This document shows, in pieces, positions 23,801 through 38,800 of a stretch of 64,000 nucleotides of DNA (positions within the stretch are counted from its first letter, which is position 1; every line of letters begins with the position of its first letter). The DNA is from Amblyornis subalaris (Eukaryota; Chordata; Aves; Passeriformes; Ptilonorhynchidae): the NCBI GenBank assembly GCA_018881555.1, contig JACAXG010000008.1, positions 11,375,316-11,439,315 on the forward strand. Direction: 5' to 3'. The notes beneath the pieces were generated by a model that saw only the letters and a list, made by a program, of their open reading frames with translations, was not told the origin of the DNA and did not search any database. Both the position numbers and the translations under genes were made by a program.

Positions 23801-26800
23801 AAATGACAGCTTAGGAGGGCAAGCACTCGCTCACAGCAGCGCTGCTCTGCTCAGCATTGGTCTGGCCTCTGATACCAGCGNAGTTAAAACCCAAAGTGAC
23901 TCCAGCCTTGCTAACTGGGGACTGTTAAAACAGAAGAAAGTGTTTGGTGAGGCTGAGAGGAAGGTTTCAGACCCCTGACATAGAGAAGGGCTGCTGGAAG
24001 TTATGTTTTCTGTACACAGAGAGCACAGGGTGAACTCTCAGGAAAACTTTACCACAAAAATGAGGTTGGATGTGAATTTACAGCATGTCAAGTGGTGTCT
24101 GCTCCTAAGTACATGCTTAGTCTGTGCTGAAAATACTCAGCTTACCCCTCTTTCAGTGAATAAATTAGTGTTTCACACTTACCACGGAGAAAGAACATGC
24201 CCCGGGCACTTACAGGGAATAACGAAGGGGCTATATATTTACCTTCTAGTTTGCCTCCTACTATCTTGTGTCCATGACATTAGTGTTGGAAAGGTCTTTT
24301 GGGAAAGAAAAATAACAAGAAAAACAAGGACACAAATAACACCATCGCAAGCAAGCAAAGTAGTTCTCTCTTTCTCACTCTCTCTATGTGAAAACTTTCA
24401 TCCCAAAATATTTCAGGATCCTCCCTCCACATCCCACTGCTTACATTCAAGGATGTCGTACCCAGAAAACAACATTTGAGTTCCCTGCATCATATAAGAC
24501 AGGCGGAGAAGGGGGAAGAAGATTAGAGAGAACAAGAGGAGTAGGAGTAAGTATAAAGAGAGTATTAGGGCAGCAAAGGTATAGTGGTGGGGTTAGGAAC
24601 TTATTATGAAAACTATTGAAGTTACAGCTGTTGAACAACATTACTGTGGTTAGGCTGACTAAATAAATATGCAAATATTCATTAGAATAAGTTATGTATA
24701 TAAACATGCAAATATTCATTAGAATAAGTTATGTGTATATATATAGGCCTGAGAAAGGCTACCAAAGTACCACACTGAGACTCATGGTATGGTCTGAGTA
24801 ACAGTGGGGAGAGATTTCAACATTTAGCAGGACGAAAAATGACAGATAGCCTTGTTTTCCCTCATTATTATTAAGACTGTACAGCAGCCTTGTGGAAGGG
24901 GTATGTTCTTCCAGAGCTGGGGACTCTAACCCTAACCCTGACTACGAATGCATTGTTAGTACCCAAATCCTTGGCTTTATTGCTGCAGGGTGTAAATGCC
25001 CACTCACTCCTTTGCCTTCTACAGCGGACTCCCAGCCAGCAGCCGTGGGTGCTGTTAAGCCCTGGGGAGTGCAGTCCCCTGCAGCTGTAATTGATGTGTT
25101 TGTGCTATTTATCTGCGGAGCTGTCTGCTGTGATTAATCGCCTGCAGGCATGTGCCGAGGGCTCCAAATGCTGCATTATTATATGGCTGTCATATTTCAT
25201 ACAGATGGATCTGCCTGACGAGGAGCCGGATCGATTAAGTAACAGAACGTTTCGGTACGACCCGGGCCAAGACAAATGGACGGAAAGAGCTCCAATGAAG
25301 TTCTCCAAGTACCGCTTCAGCACGGCCGTGGTCAACGGGGAGATTTATGTCTTGGGTAAGAGGAAACAGATTTTTAACAGATAGCACCATGACTTTTTCT
25401 TCTTTCCACCAATTTGGCTTTGTGAAGTGAAATATCTCACCCTTCGTTACATACTGTAGGACAAAGTACATCGGACTAAATGGAGAGTATTTTTCCAAAG
25501 TTATTTGTTCCCCACATTATTTCTTCTTTCTGGAATTTATGTAGATTAAATTATGTGAATGTTTAATGTTCTGGATTTGTGCAACAAAGATACTTCACTT
25601 GTTAAGCTACTTTTTTTTAAGCTGCTTTTCTTTGGGGTATCAGTGTGTGCTATAAATAATAAAGAATTTTAAGAGGTGAGTCAAGAAGCCTTGTAAGCAC
25701 CATTTCACAGGTGAGCAGTGAAATGCTAAGGAACATACTCAGCATCATGAAGGAATGGCATAGGGATAAAGAAAATTTGGATCTCTCAGTCAAAACCAAC
25801 ATTATGTGTGTCTCCTGATAAAACTCAGTGAATTTTTCTCTTCCACCCACCTCAATACAGTGCATTTGTTTGAAAATCTAAATCTTTCATTTTGTCATTT
25901 TTTTGACTGAATCTTTTCAGTTTTTTGTTTCAAAACAGTACTTTGGCCAAAAGGCTTACAATTTGTTCAAATGAGTGTAATAATCTCCTACCTACCCCAA
26001 AATCTTTCACCCCAAAACCTCTCACCGCAAAATCTTGTTATAGATAGATGTATGACTTGAAAGTTCTTGGAGAAGTGGGAAAAAAGTTCATGAAGTCAAT
26101 TAATCTACAGGTGGGCTGTGAGTGATTCATGCCCTTCTATGCTCCCATGGTCTCACGGGCAGCATTAGACACGAAGAAAGCAGCAATTGTATCAGTTCCT
26201 CAGGATGTTTGAATCCCTTCTGCTTCAAACCACTCCTGCTTACTAGCTTATCAAAGTGAAGACAAAAATACAGTCTTATCAACTTAATACACCTCAGGGT
26301 ATGCTGGTATCAGGGTGTTCTGGCTTCGTCTGGGTTGTTACATGCCAGGGATAAAGCAGAGTTTGTTCCTGGTGTGTAATACAGACAGTGCTTTGCAGGG
26401 GTGTATGTAAGAAAGGTGTCTTTGAAGTAGAAGAGGAAAATGGCTTTAATGCTGCATTTGTCTTCTTTTAGAGAAACTTCTTTCTCTTAAGTGGCTTGAG
26501 AGAGGCCCATAGGCACAACCAGGAGGAAGGGTGAAAGAAGCCCATATGGAAAAGAGAGTTTTGCAAACAGAAAATCGTGTCATTATTGTCAAAGGTTAGT
26601 GATAGAGAATGTCAGTGTGCTGTTAAATAATGAGAGTGTTGGCTGCCCAGGTTCAAAGGTGCTTTGAAAATGTGGAGACTTCATGCTTTGTAAAAGGTTA
26701 AATATATATAATTATTTATACTGACACTGATGCTCTAATGGGGCAGCAGAAGCAGCTGGAATAGCTGGGGAGAGAAGAGCAGCATTCATGCGTTTCAGTG

Positions 26801-29800
26801 AGAAGTGCTCCGAGATCAAGCCCTCGAACGCTGTGATGACACAGGGAGTCAGGGAGCAAAAAAAGGAGCTGCCTTGGGATGCATGTGATAAAACAAATTG
26901 ACAGTCTTCTTCACAGCAAGCCTGACACTGGGACAGGGAAAAGGAGTGGCTAATGGGGAAAACTGCATCCATTTTCTTCCCTCAAAATCTCACAAAGCAA
27001 GAAGCATATCTGAGCAATTACAGTAATGAAATGTACAGATTGAACACAAAGCACAGTCCTAAATCTGAAAAGTGCCTGTTTAAAGGGCATTGAGGAAAGT
27101 TCATGGTCTCACAGACCTTCAGAAGCATTTTGCTAATGTAAAAAAATAAAAAGCCTTGTTTTTGCATGTGTAGCTGCCAGTGCTGCAGTACTCACGGAGC
27201 TGAACACTAACTTGAATTCTTTCTTACGTGCTGGCCAATACCAATAATTCTGTGTATGTGTGAGAAAATCTTTGCTAACAGTTCCAGTCTGCACATGAGT
27301 GGTTCTGTCTCCATCACTTTGTTGGTTCACACACCTTTCCATGGCAGTCCTTATCTGAGCCTATTCCTAAGGGAACCAATGCACTTAGTGCTGAGATTAA
27401 CAGTTTGCTGCACCGAACCCTTCACTCTTGCCACTAAATCTAACTAAACATTCGTAAAGGCAGTTTTTGTTCTCAGTTTTGACAGTGTAAATCTGGGATA
27501 ATCTCACTGTAATGGACAAACTTGTTTATGGTTTATGCCAAGGGTAACTAAGTTCACATGCTGCTCCAGGGAGCAGATTTTTGAGAAGAAACCATTACAT
27601 TTCTGAGCCTGCCTCCCTTCTGATGCTCTGCCCACTCAAGGTGTAACTGCAGCAAGTGTAGACACAAATGAGTTACCATCAGGTGGCAGGAGTATTGACT
27701 GCAGACCTAGGTCTGGGCTGCTTTCACAAACTCCTCATTGCCAGTTTTCACAAACCTTGTGAGAACTTTAATATCCATAAATCTGCAAAATTTAGTTGAA
27801 ATTGGCCAACAGGCACAAAAGCTATGTAAAGAAGAGAAAATAATGTAAATGCAGATAGAGAACACACATGTAGTGAGGGGAATTGCGTAAGTCTTATTTT
27901 CTTAGGAAATCAAATAGTATTACAACTAATTTTTCAATTGAAAGACAAGCCTGACACTGAGCAAAAAATGAGTTGTCAACAAATTCTGCCTTTGAATATG
28001 CTGGTTGAAATCCACCTGTAAGAGTATGGGTGGAAATGGAGATTTATCTGTTAAAATTAAAAGGATAACATGGTTGGTAAATGTTAACCATCACAGTCTG
28101 AAAACTGTGGAGAGATTAAAGCATTTTCCAAGACCTCTCAAAGAGATGAAGCAATTTCCAAATGAACTCTGGTTGGAAAGAGTGATACAGACATGATATT
28201 GGCACCTTACTCTGCAGATATCACACGTGACCTCATCTCCAGTAACTCACACTCGCCAACTGTAATTAAACCTCACACAGAAAAGCTACATTCCACGGTT
28301 TATCCGTGGTGACAGGTTCCTGTTACCTTGTGAGTTCTCAGGCTGCTGGGCTGTGAGGTGGGTCCAGTTTCCCTTTGGAAACAATTGCAATGGTAACCCC
28401 AGCCGGGGGGAACGGGCAATTCATGGCACTGAAAGGAAGGCAGTGAAAGTGTTCTTAATCTGGCTGATGTGGTACTTGATCATGCAGATGACATTCAGGA
28501 GGGAATGAGAATGGAAAGAACAGAGGTTGATGGTGACAGAGCAAAGAATAGCAACTGTCATGAGGGTAGTAAAACCATTGCAGGCTCCTCAAAGCTGTGG
28601 ATCCCTCGGACATCGCCCTGCTTCACAGAGAGTGTGGGGCACTCTGGGAGTCTAGGAAGATGCTGTCAAGGGTGATTTCTGCAAAAAGACTCATTCTGAA
28701 GAGGATCATAGCTCATAGATTGTTCTCATGTAGTGGCCTCAGAGACATCTCAGCTCAGGCATAATGACTAAGCTTTTGTGCTCCAGATAAGAGAGAGATT
28801 TTTGTTGAGTCTCTACCATTGCTATTGATACCCCTCCCCACTCCAAATGGGGGTTCCCTCGGTGAAGTGTGTGTGCACAGAAGTTGAACATCTAACAGGC
28901 TCCCATGCAGCCTCAGGCAGGGGACACTCGGTGATGGGGCCATTCAGAAGCATGGAATGGCACTGCTTGGATTCCCACAGGTATCCCCCGCTTCTCATAT
29001 CATGCTTGCTCCTTTTGGGGTGCATTGTCTCCATGGGCATCCTGCAGTCTGCACCCAGCTAAGAAGATCCCTTGGGGCTGCTGGAAGTAGAGGAAGGAAA
29101 GGGAGCGAGGCAAGGTGGAAACAGGTAAATGCAAGATATCTCCTGTATGCCCCAAGGACCACACCCTGCTTTCCAGAAATAAAAATATGAAATAAAGAGN
29201 TAGCCCTCACTGGCTACACAAAGTAGTGATGCAGAGAGATGAGATTTCTTTCAAGCAAGTCTTGAAAACGAAGTCCTTAAATGAAGTAAGGCTGTCAGTT
29301 CTTTCCAGCAGGATCTTTGTCTCCCTGTACAACTTACACAGGTGTCAGCCCATTGAGGGTCAAGTGGGACTTGGGAGCATAAATGAAAAATCACTGCAGA
29401 GAAAGCTGATCCTCTCTAATGCGTCTGATGTATAAATGAAATTTCTATCACAAATATGAAGCCAAAAGTATAGACGGAATACTAGCTTTGAATAAGGTGC
29501 AGTAGCAGACTCTTTGATAGACAAGTCTAATTTTTGTTCTCATCCATGTAGGTGTAAATCTGTAGTAAGTAGTCTGCTGCTGTCAACTGTGTTGTGTCAA
29601 GCTCATTTTATTCTCACCCAGATCAGAATCTGATGCTTAGCCTTTGAAGTGTTAATTTCTGAAAAGTCCTATTGGCACAGCACAGAGTCTGTAGTCACTG
29701 TCCAAAAACCTTTCCCAGCCTAATTGCCAGCTCCAGCATGTAAAACCCTAATGGCTTAAACGGAATTATTCTAGAGTCACACTGATAGAAGGAAAATGAG

Positions 29801-32800
29801 AGATAGATTAGAGTTTTTGGTCTGAGTAATAGCATTGTTCAGGAACCTGTACCGTGTGTCTTAATGAGCAATCCTGCCATATAATTGTCTGTTTGTTGCG
29901 TAATGTTCCTAGAGAATCTCATGCTATTTATGCACCATACATAATCCTCATAAGTAAATGAACAGCATTTCCTAAGGCTCAAAATCCTTTCTCCTATTCA
30001 TCTCTTTTGATTGGTCTCAGCTCTTTCTTTCCATATTTTCCCAGGAACATAACTATATTCGTTGGAAAGCCCAAGAAAGAGCAGTATTGTGTTCTTAATG
30101 ACAGAGGCAATTGAGACACTTTTGGAAGAAAACCAGATGGGAGGGCTCTATTTAAGGTCATGCATTTTAATCTCTCACTTAAAAAAATATCCTTTCCAGC
30201 TACTTCTCTGAAAACTTATCACAGCCAACATACAAATTAGGAAAATTTATCCAAATGAATCCATTTGAATGCCATATTCATTACTTATGTTAAAACACAC
30301 TCAGTAGAACTGTCTTGGAAATACAGGTCACTGCAAAAAAAATGTTGTATCACCATGACAGCTTTAACCATGTGTTGCTTTTATGCTATGTAATTCCTGC
30401 TTTATAAATAATAACATATTGAAGGATTTAAATGAGAAATCCTATTAGGGAAGATTTAGGAACCAAAGAAATTTTGTTTATCCTCCTCAGCCTGGCGTCT
30501 CTTACAACTTGGATTTTTTTCCTCTGAGTTCCTGCTGAGAGCTTCTTTTAAAAGCTTTAAACAGTTAAATGAGGTTCAATTAAATACTGGATGTTTGATC
30601 ATCAAATACTTACTTGAATATGTACTTTGGGGTCTCTCTGGAAAAGAAAGTGTGTGTAGGAGGAACTGGAAGGAGACATTTTAGCTTTCATGCTTGAGTA
30701 TTAACTGCATTTGAATAACACCTTCTTCTAAAATAAACATGTCTATTTATAAATATGCTTTGGACTTCTGACAAGTAGCAGCTTATGGGTCTGATTCTGA
30801 GCTTTTATACCTGTGCAACAGCCTCCATAGTGTCCATGTGCAGGGAGGAACAAAAACAGGCAAAAAAATTGGTCTGATAGATGAGATTGGAACTGCTTTC
30901 TACACACTTGAGAACTATCAAAGGAAATGAGAAAAAGGCATTTCATGAGAAAAGAAGAAGTTGAATCTGAAATATTGACCATGCTTAGGAAGACAATCAG
31001 CTGATTTTTCAGCCCTGCTTCTAATCAATCTTTTGCCTTCATGTCTTCTACAAGCAGCATTACCTCATCTGCTGTGCCCTGGGTTAGTAAAGGAGGACAG
31101 TGCTCCTCGGTCTCATCTTTGGAAGTGCCTGCCAGGGCTGGCTTTATGGCTCCCTCATTTCTCTGAGAAACCANCTATGCAGCCCTGCTTAGCAGAGAGT
31201 GAGAGAACTGTAACTGCTGCGACTCAGCTTGAGTGCTGGTAATGAAGGGAAATGTTACATAAGAGATTAGCACCATTAAATCCACTGTGCATTCCAGAGA
31301 TCGATTTAATAATGAATTACTTTATAGGAGACAAAGCTTGGATTTCTTTTGCTTGTTGAAGAATTAGTCTTTTTTTTTTTTTTTACCCATTTCCCAGGTT
31401 CCTTTGATAAAATTTCAAAGAGGCACTAGTAAGAATACACGTTGTTTGGTATCGTGCTCTGAGGACCCAGTTAGAGGATAAAGAATAACAGTCAGTACCC
31501 TGAGGGCACTGATAGGTCTTGATCATCCCAAGCAGCATCACCTGGGGCCTCCACCCACAGCTTTTGCCCATAGGTCCGGGAGCACCATTTAAACACAGGC
31601 CTGGGGGGTTAAGCCCTTTTGCCTTTGCCTGACAGCTGCAGGTAGGACCTTCTGCAGTTGCCTGTTTCTGGTTCTGTGGAGCTATGCCCTCATGGTGAGC
31701 TTGTTTTCTGGTCAGCTTTCCTTTGGCAGCAGCTCTGCTCTTGTAGCTCTCTGATAAACTGCCCTGTCTGTAGTGCACGGCTAATTTCAGATGTCTGTTA
31801 GTGGGGGAACCAAATTAAGGGCTGTGAAATCTGGCAGTCAGTCTCAATGAAGCACAGTCCTATCTGGTCCCCCAACCACCTTGTAGGTGTTATTTTGTTC
31901 AACCATCCTGTCTATGCAATGAGAAATCTAGACTTGGGTCTGTGCACTTTTCCTGGAGGAAAAGAAATTGTCCTTGTTAGACTCAGCTGCCTGGCAAATT
32001 TAATTCCATAAGAGCTCAGTGTGGATGAGACTTAGAAGTGCAATTGCTCTGTGCCAGTGCCTGCTTTGTATCAGTGATGTGGCTGAAGTCAGTGGGTGCT
32101 GGAATGTTCCCTATCTCTTGTAAATCAATTGCATGTCAGGCTCACTCCTATAGAAATAGTTGGAGTTATCTAAAACGTTTTTTTACCTTTACCTGCTGAA
32201 CTAATTATTACCAGTGACTCTTTACCACTTCACCATTATTTATAGACCTTCCCCCTCAAGTGCTGGAAGGCTGTACTGTTATTAGAGCTGATGTGGCTCA
32301 AATTGCATTTGGTCTCATTGCAGATGAGTGTGAGGCAGCTGACCCCAGACCGAGCTGGTGCTTTGCCTTCAGCCAGCTCTGAGCAGAGTGTGGGTAGAGC
32401 ACGGCACAGAACTGTGCCCCACTGACATTCTGAAGATGTGCTAATCACATCAACCACCCTGCCTTGCCTTCTTGCATCAAAGGCTTGTCTTCTTTACCCT
32501 GATTTCTTAATAAAGATCATGTATTTTATTTATATATTTATTTTCCTAATGGAGCTTCATGTTAAATTTAAAGTCCATTAGAACCACTGCTTATAGAGTG
32601 CCCTTGGAAGTATGTTTGATTGCAGACTCATCCAAGCATGATACGGAAGGCTCTCAAGCATTAATGGGTTTGGGAACACAAAGGTGGCTTCACTNGGTTT
32701 TTTCAGTCCTTCAGTGGCATCTGAAATATCTCCTAGGGAAAGTGCATAATGCGAAAAGCCCAAAGNGTTGAAAGGGTGTATTTGTAAGGGATGGGAAGGG

Positions 32801-35800
32801 AAGGCTGAGTTCTGGGATTAAATCCTCTGGTGTGATCAATGTGATAATGACAGAAATGTTCAAAACTCCCAGTGAGAAATCCATCTTCCCTGCACAAAGG
32901 ACATGTAATTGGGCTTTAGGCAGAGAACTGAACCAGATAGGGTTGAATTCACCTGCTCTGTTCATGAGTGTGGCTTAATGAAGGACCTTCCCACACCAAG
33001 GGCATGAAAATAGCCATTGCTGCCCTTGGCACACCTGCTGGGACTCCCAGGAGGCTGTGACCGCAGTGGGTGTGTTTTACTGACCCCATCTGTAGTTCTG
33101 GGTGGCTTAAGGCACAATCACGAGTACCCCATGCACTCCTGATGGATCACTTGGTGCAAGAGTCTCCCTCAGATGACCTAAACCCCTCTGCCCTCTCTTC
33201 AGCACTGTGCTTTATCTCCCTAAATGTTACCCTCATTTTATNTAGAGGCTCCTGTAGGAGCAAAGCATGAGTTCTGTTGTTCTGCTGCTCTACCCAGAGA
33301 ACCTGAGATAAAGACAATCTTCATGGTCTTAACTGTAGTTCCCTGTGTCTCCACTTGCNTTCCTAATGGTTTCATAAATCTGAATGAAGCCAGTGGGCCA
33401 GGATGATCTGGATTCTTGAGTGGTGGAGTAGAAAGTGGCCTAAGTTGTCTGAAAACCTAAGGGGTTTTTTTTCTGCCAATTTGAAGTCTTGCATGGTATG
33501 TACATTGTAGATGATGAATAGCCTTGTTAATGTGAGATTCCTCCACTTGGTTGTAGATGTGAATCGATTTAAATTTNAGACTTTTGTTGTTGTTGATTTT
33601 TGTATTCAGCTCTTTGGAAAGGGTCTTGAGATATCTGATTCCATAGAGAAAAAAATATATTTTCTCACAGGAGTAATTCTTAGCTCCTGCATCCGGGAAC
33701 ACAGCAAAACAGTGCTCAGAGAGTCTAATANCCTCAGATTCCTCTGTTAGCAATATTTCAGTGTTAGCATTTCTTTAGGAGAGGAGGTTGAAGTTCGTGA
33801 TTTCTTGTTTTCCAGAATGCTCTTTTTCTAAGCTTGAAAATTAAATTTTACTCTGCTTTGATTTTTCCTTCTTCCTTTCTATTTGCTGAGAACTTAGTTT
33901 TGCCCTTGTAAATTGAATATGAAATTGGATTTAGCTGAAATAGCTGTGCAAGTTTTAAATAAAATGCAGATATTTTGTACCTTAAGGACTGTCTCTGATA
34001 ATGACAGGATTAAAGGAGGTTAAATATAAGTTGCTTAAACTACCCCATGAAGGTTTCATAAATGCTTGAAAAGATGTAGTNGCTCTGAAATTTTTGAAAA
34101 GATGCTCCAATAGGTACTGGAAAACTACTTTTCTAATAACTATACATGAAAAATATTTGGTGGTGGATCCCNTGGACTGGCAGCTGAATGTCTTCATTAA
34201 CAGGTAATGGTTGTGAGGGTTTTTTTGCAAAAAGTCACTGACTGTGCTGTATCANTTTTGTACCTGACTACTTGTGTTCTTTCTGAAGTTACCTTGCCCC
34301 ACAGTTACTCTATTTAGAAAATGACAATGAAAACACAGTAAGAAATAAACAGCTATTATACTTCTGGAAGAGTTCAGGGCCATTTTGTTCATGTCCCCCT
34401 CCCTGCTTGAAATATTGAGATAATCAGCAAAGTTATTGGTTTCTGACATGCTGCATGCATTCCCTAACTGGAACCATTCATTCCTCTGATTGAACAAGAA
34501 CCTCCTTCATTTTTCAGATGAAGACTTTTGAGTGAGTGCATATTCTTCACTGGAGTACAGTAACCCCCCGGCTAATTTAAAAAAAAAAAACATAACAACT
34601 AGCTTGGTAACCAGCAGCTATCTGTCTTTGGCACCAAAAAGCTGTATTCTGAAAGGGTCCGTTTAGTCTGTGGGGAGTTTTAACATTATCGGTTCCTGGT
34701 TAAAACTGCCTTGAGAACCCTCTTTCTGTTACACTGCACTCTGTGGACTGTACAAACCCTGGTGGCAAATTGTCTTGCGTGGTGTAGTCTGTGAATCTGC
34801 CAATGGAAGCTGTACAGTCAGAAAGCCTATGAGATAAGCAATCAATTAAATAGCCTTATCAGTTAAAAATTTTGATNAGCTCTTAAAACTTTTCTTGATA
34901 AATGTAGGGGAATAGTGTCCTGTCCTAAGAGTGGCACCTCTTTAATAAGCCATTAAGGAGTAGTGGAAAAGACTGCACAGGAGAGGATAACACTTCAGGC
35001 ATAAAAAACAATACAATAAGTAAATGTCTGAATTCTGAAATAGCGCCAAGGAATAGCTCAGTGAGACTCCGTCATGAGAAAGGCTCAGCAGGCTGATGTT
35101 TCTCTTCTTGGCATAGAAATGATTAGCAAAATTCCATGACCATAATTAATCCCTACCTCAGCTCTCTTAGGTGAATCATGCCTCGGAGGTGGAGCAAATN
35201 CTGCTTTAGTTGAGGTTGTTAAGGTAATACTGAACACATCTGGATGCCAGTCTGCTCTAAGCACACACTAAGGGGTACCTGATACAAACTGCTAGGACCT
35301 TGCTGGTAGGTATTAAGGCAAGTAAAGATTTGCTGTGCACGGAAAAGGAGTTGAAAACCAAACTCAGTGAAGGTTTTCAAATTCAAATATTGAACGAAAT
35401 CAAATACTGTTAACTTCAGCTAGAGGAAAACTTCCTGCTGGTGATAATGGACACTAAATTTTATTCTAATTTTGCTGCTCTGATGCAGGTTTAACTGATT
35501 TTCTCTTTGCCTGACTCTAAAATATAGATCAGGAATGCAGTGCTAGCAAATTTGGAGCATGTGGTCCCCATTTATAGGTAGCTGCCTCTTGCAAACACTT
35601 TTGGATAATGCACAAAATATTTAAAAAAATAACACAGTCCATTTTAAGACAGAAAATCGTATGCAAGTAAAACTTGGAGCACTAGGGGCTCATTTCTCTG
35701 ACAGACCAGTTTAACAGCACTAGGGGCAATCTATTTTAAAAGCAGCTGAACCAGCCTTGCACAGGTTCCACTTGCAGTCCTTTCCCTTTGCATATGCAAG

Positions 35801-38800
35801 GGCATAATTACATCCCTTACAAAGCATTTTGGATTTGCACAATTGAGCAGCCCTACATGTGTATCTGGAATGCCAGCCCTCATGTGGAAATGGCTTGCGT
35901 ATTGCAGTCATTTTATGTTTAAAAGTGGTCACAAACACACACACGCACAAAGGAACGCCATCAGTGCTCATTACGGGGTATTGTGTCCATTGGCACAGAT
36001 GGAAAACCTGCGTGGGGACGTCAGCATATTAATTCCCCAGAACCAAAGGCTGTGAATTCAAAATCTGGATTTGATCACTGGAAGGGATTTGGAAAGGCAG
36101 TGTTTGCAAAGTACTATCAGTGTACAGTGTTTCCAGGGTGCACGGGGATCTGGGGTACACCTGCAGCCTGTCCCAGCGAAAAAAACCTGGGATCTGTTTC
36201 AATCCTGCACGCTGACTCCAAGCACCCTAATTAACCATTCAACAGTAGGGCTTGTTGCTAATAACTTAGTTGGCACTCCTGTGTGTTGAATGGATTTATT
36301 TCTGGAAGTTGATTTGCCTTGAGAAATAGGTGTAATTTGCCTTAGGAGAGAGGCGTAATATTGTTCTTTTATTGAAGAAAACTAACCTACAAATGCATAT
36401 GATTTTTGGTTAACATGTGTGAGGGTCAAATCCACCAACAGTATTTGAAAAATAGGGTTTGATTTGTTGCAATTTGTCCAGCAAACAGAACAAGTAATTA
36501 TGATGATCTCTACCATATGGGAAGAAAACAAAACAAGATACCTTTGTGTTTTGAAGACATGCTGCTTGTCCTCCCTCTGATACGAGACTTCAGAAAGGAT
36601 CTTGCTTTGGTGTCTGTGGGTAGTGTGCAGTAGCTTCTGCTTTGAGTTTTCTTACAAACTTCTGCAGCTGCAAAGAGAACAGAGAGGGAGATGAGAACAT
36701 GTAAACAGAGAATGAAGCCAGCAATGTATTTTTAAGCAGAATGTGGGACTGCTGCCTTTGACCTACATCTCTTTTGCAGGAGGAATTGGGTGCCTTGGTT
36801 ATGACAGAGGACAGACACGGAAATGTCTTGATGCGGTGGAGATTTATAACCTCGATGGAGACTTTTGGAGAGATGGACCCGCTATGCCTTCTCCACTTCT
36901 CTCCTTACGAACAAACTCTACCAGTGCAGGCTCCGTGGAAGGGAAGCTGTACCTCTGTGGAGGATTTCATGGAGCAGGTACTAAAATGAGTCTGCTGTTC
37001 CCTGTGTAGTTAAAATCAGTTTCATTGGACACAGACTGACCTGANGAGTGATCAACCCTATCAGGTGGCCCTGGCATGCCCTGGAACCACAGACCTGATT
37101 CTGCCCTTTGGACTGCCAGCTCCTAATGTCAATATGAATTGTGCTTTGTTTGATCTTTGCTTTTTTACCTTAACGAAACATGAAAATTTAAGGATGTTTC
37201 TGATCTGCACTAAACCTGTCCAAATCTAAAACCTCAGTAGAATTATTCTGGATTTATATTCAGGGCTACTGAAATCATGAGCTTGGTGTTTTGTGGAAAT
37301 TAGAGAACCTTGGGCATACTTGTTGAAGATTAAGGCCCTGTCCATCTGTCCTTAGCCATGCTATCTGGCTCTGCCTATTTACTCACACGCTTTTTGTAAT
37401 CAGTGTTGAAAAAGCTTGTGTATTTAATGTGCCCTGGGTAGGGAATTGAGATACAAAGAGACTAAAATTCCNGGTCTGATGATTTAAAATAATCCTAACC
37501 CCATGGACAACTTCCTTCTTTTAAGTCTTCTTCCTTCCAGCTGTTCTCAGCTCTATCTCGATCCCTAGTGCATATAACCAATATTTCTTTCATTATAAAT
37601 GCAAAGAGTTGCAAAACAAGTGCACTTAAACTATTCTGCTACATACAGCTGCTACCCCAACTTCCTTTCTAGGAGAAAGCAATAGCACAGATGTGTTATC
37701 CTTCTAATAAATGTCATGTCAGGCTCACTGTTGACCAGGAATGCCTACATGATATCACTGGGCAATATATCCTTTGCCTTACACTTTTACTTGCATGACT
37801 AACCTCTAAACTTAAAGCTGCTGTTATTTTAGAATGATCATTTTCATCAGCTACTTCACAACTCACCTTCTGCCTTCATTTGCTACTGTTTGAGGAAGCT
37901 GCTTCCTGAAAACAATTATTTGGCAGCTCTCTAGCGAGCACGTTCTCNTGTCACCTCTGATGGAGGTTCTGTGACCTCAGAGCAATTATGGTTANGACAA
38001 ATCACTGTGTTTCCATAGCAAACCTTGTGCCATCTTAGCTGTCTTTTTCTCAGCAATATTATGAAAGAACCCAAAGTTAGTGGGTAAAAATTTGAGAAGG
38101 CTAATCATGGGAAGTGGTTGAGTCACCATCCCCAGAGGGATATAAAAGACGTGTAGATGTGGAGCTTGGGCACATGGTTCAGTGGTGGGCTTGGCAGCGC
38201 TGGGTTAATGGTTGGACTGCATGATCTTAAAAGTCTTTTCCACCCTAAACAATTCTGTGACTATGATCATTAGCACTGACAAATGAAGCAATTTTGTTCA
38301 AGATGACTAACAGATTAACATGAGATTTTTCTGACTAGGGTAGCTTCAGAGCCATAAAATCGCTTTCTGTTCAATACCACCACATTCTGTCACTGAGTCA
38401 TGTACAAAGAGTGGTTGCTCTGGGAGAGGTTGAAGTCCTCCTGTGGATTTCAAGAAGGCCATCTTTTGTGTNTTTGTATAATGCCAGCTTAATGTGGTCC
38501 TGATTCCTCACTCTATTGTGGCAATCTCTATAATTATGTATAGAACTCCTCTGCGCTAAGTGTTATTTAGATTGGAAAACAAGAAGTCAAAGTTAGAAAA
38601 TGCCAGTTTTGCAGTTACCTGTGCAACCTGAATTCTGACCCCCTATATGTGCAATCTGTATACCAGTAAAGGAGTAGTATGTGATTGTGGTGTTAGACAT
38701 TGCTACGGTGTCTATTAACAAGGGAGCCAAAATAAGAGTTTCACTGTCAAATCAGGTGTAACCACATGTTTTAGGAGTTGAGAGGAACCTGAGCCTTAAA

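Larger units (their letters stand above)
25356..36779 (+). other. KBTBD12: KBTBD12 intron 3 (11.4 kb, phase 1)
   Basis: A strong GTAAGA donor and a good acceptor bound this intron. Contents seen: a 15-bp tandem at 25997, a CTCF-like motif at 27676, and a 15-T run at 31370 next to an unclassified moderately GC-rich block. I see no coding exon and no clear recent transposable element. Confidence 0.9.

Noticed and set aside
24193..24213. p53-type half-site GAACATGCCC followed by GGGCACTTAC
   Set aside because: The second half-site breaks the CWWG core, so the full response element is not supported.
24927..24940. Telomere-like TAACCCTAACCCT
   Set aside because: Only about two repeat units; too short to be an interstitial telomeric sequence.
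35050..35085. tRNA-like phrase ATAGCTCAGTGAGA
   Set aside because: No B box (GGTTCGAATCC) follows and no cloverleaf can be formed.
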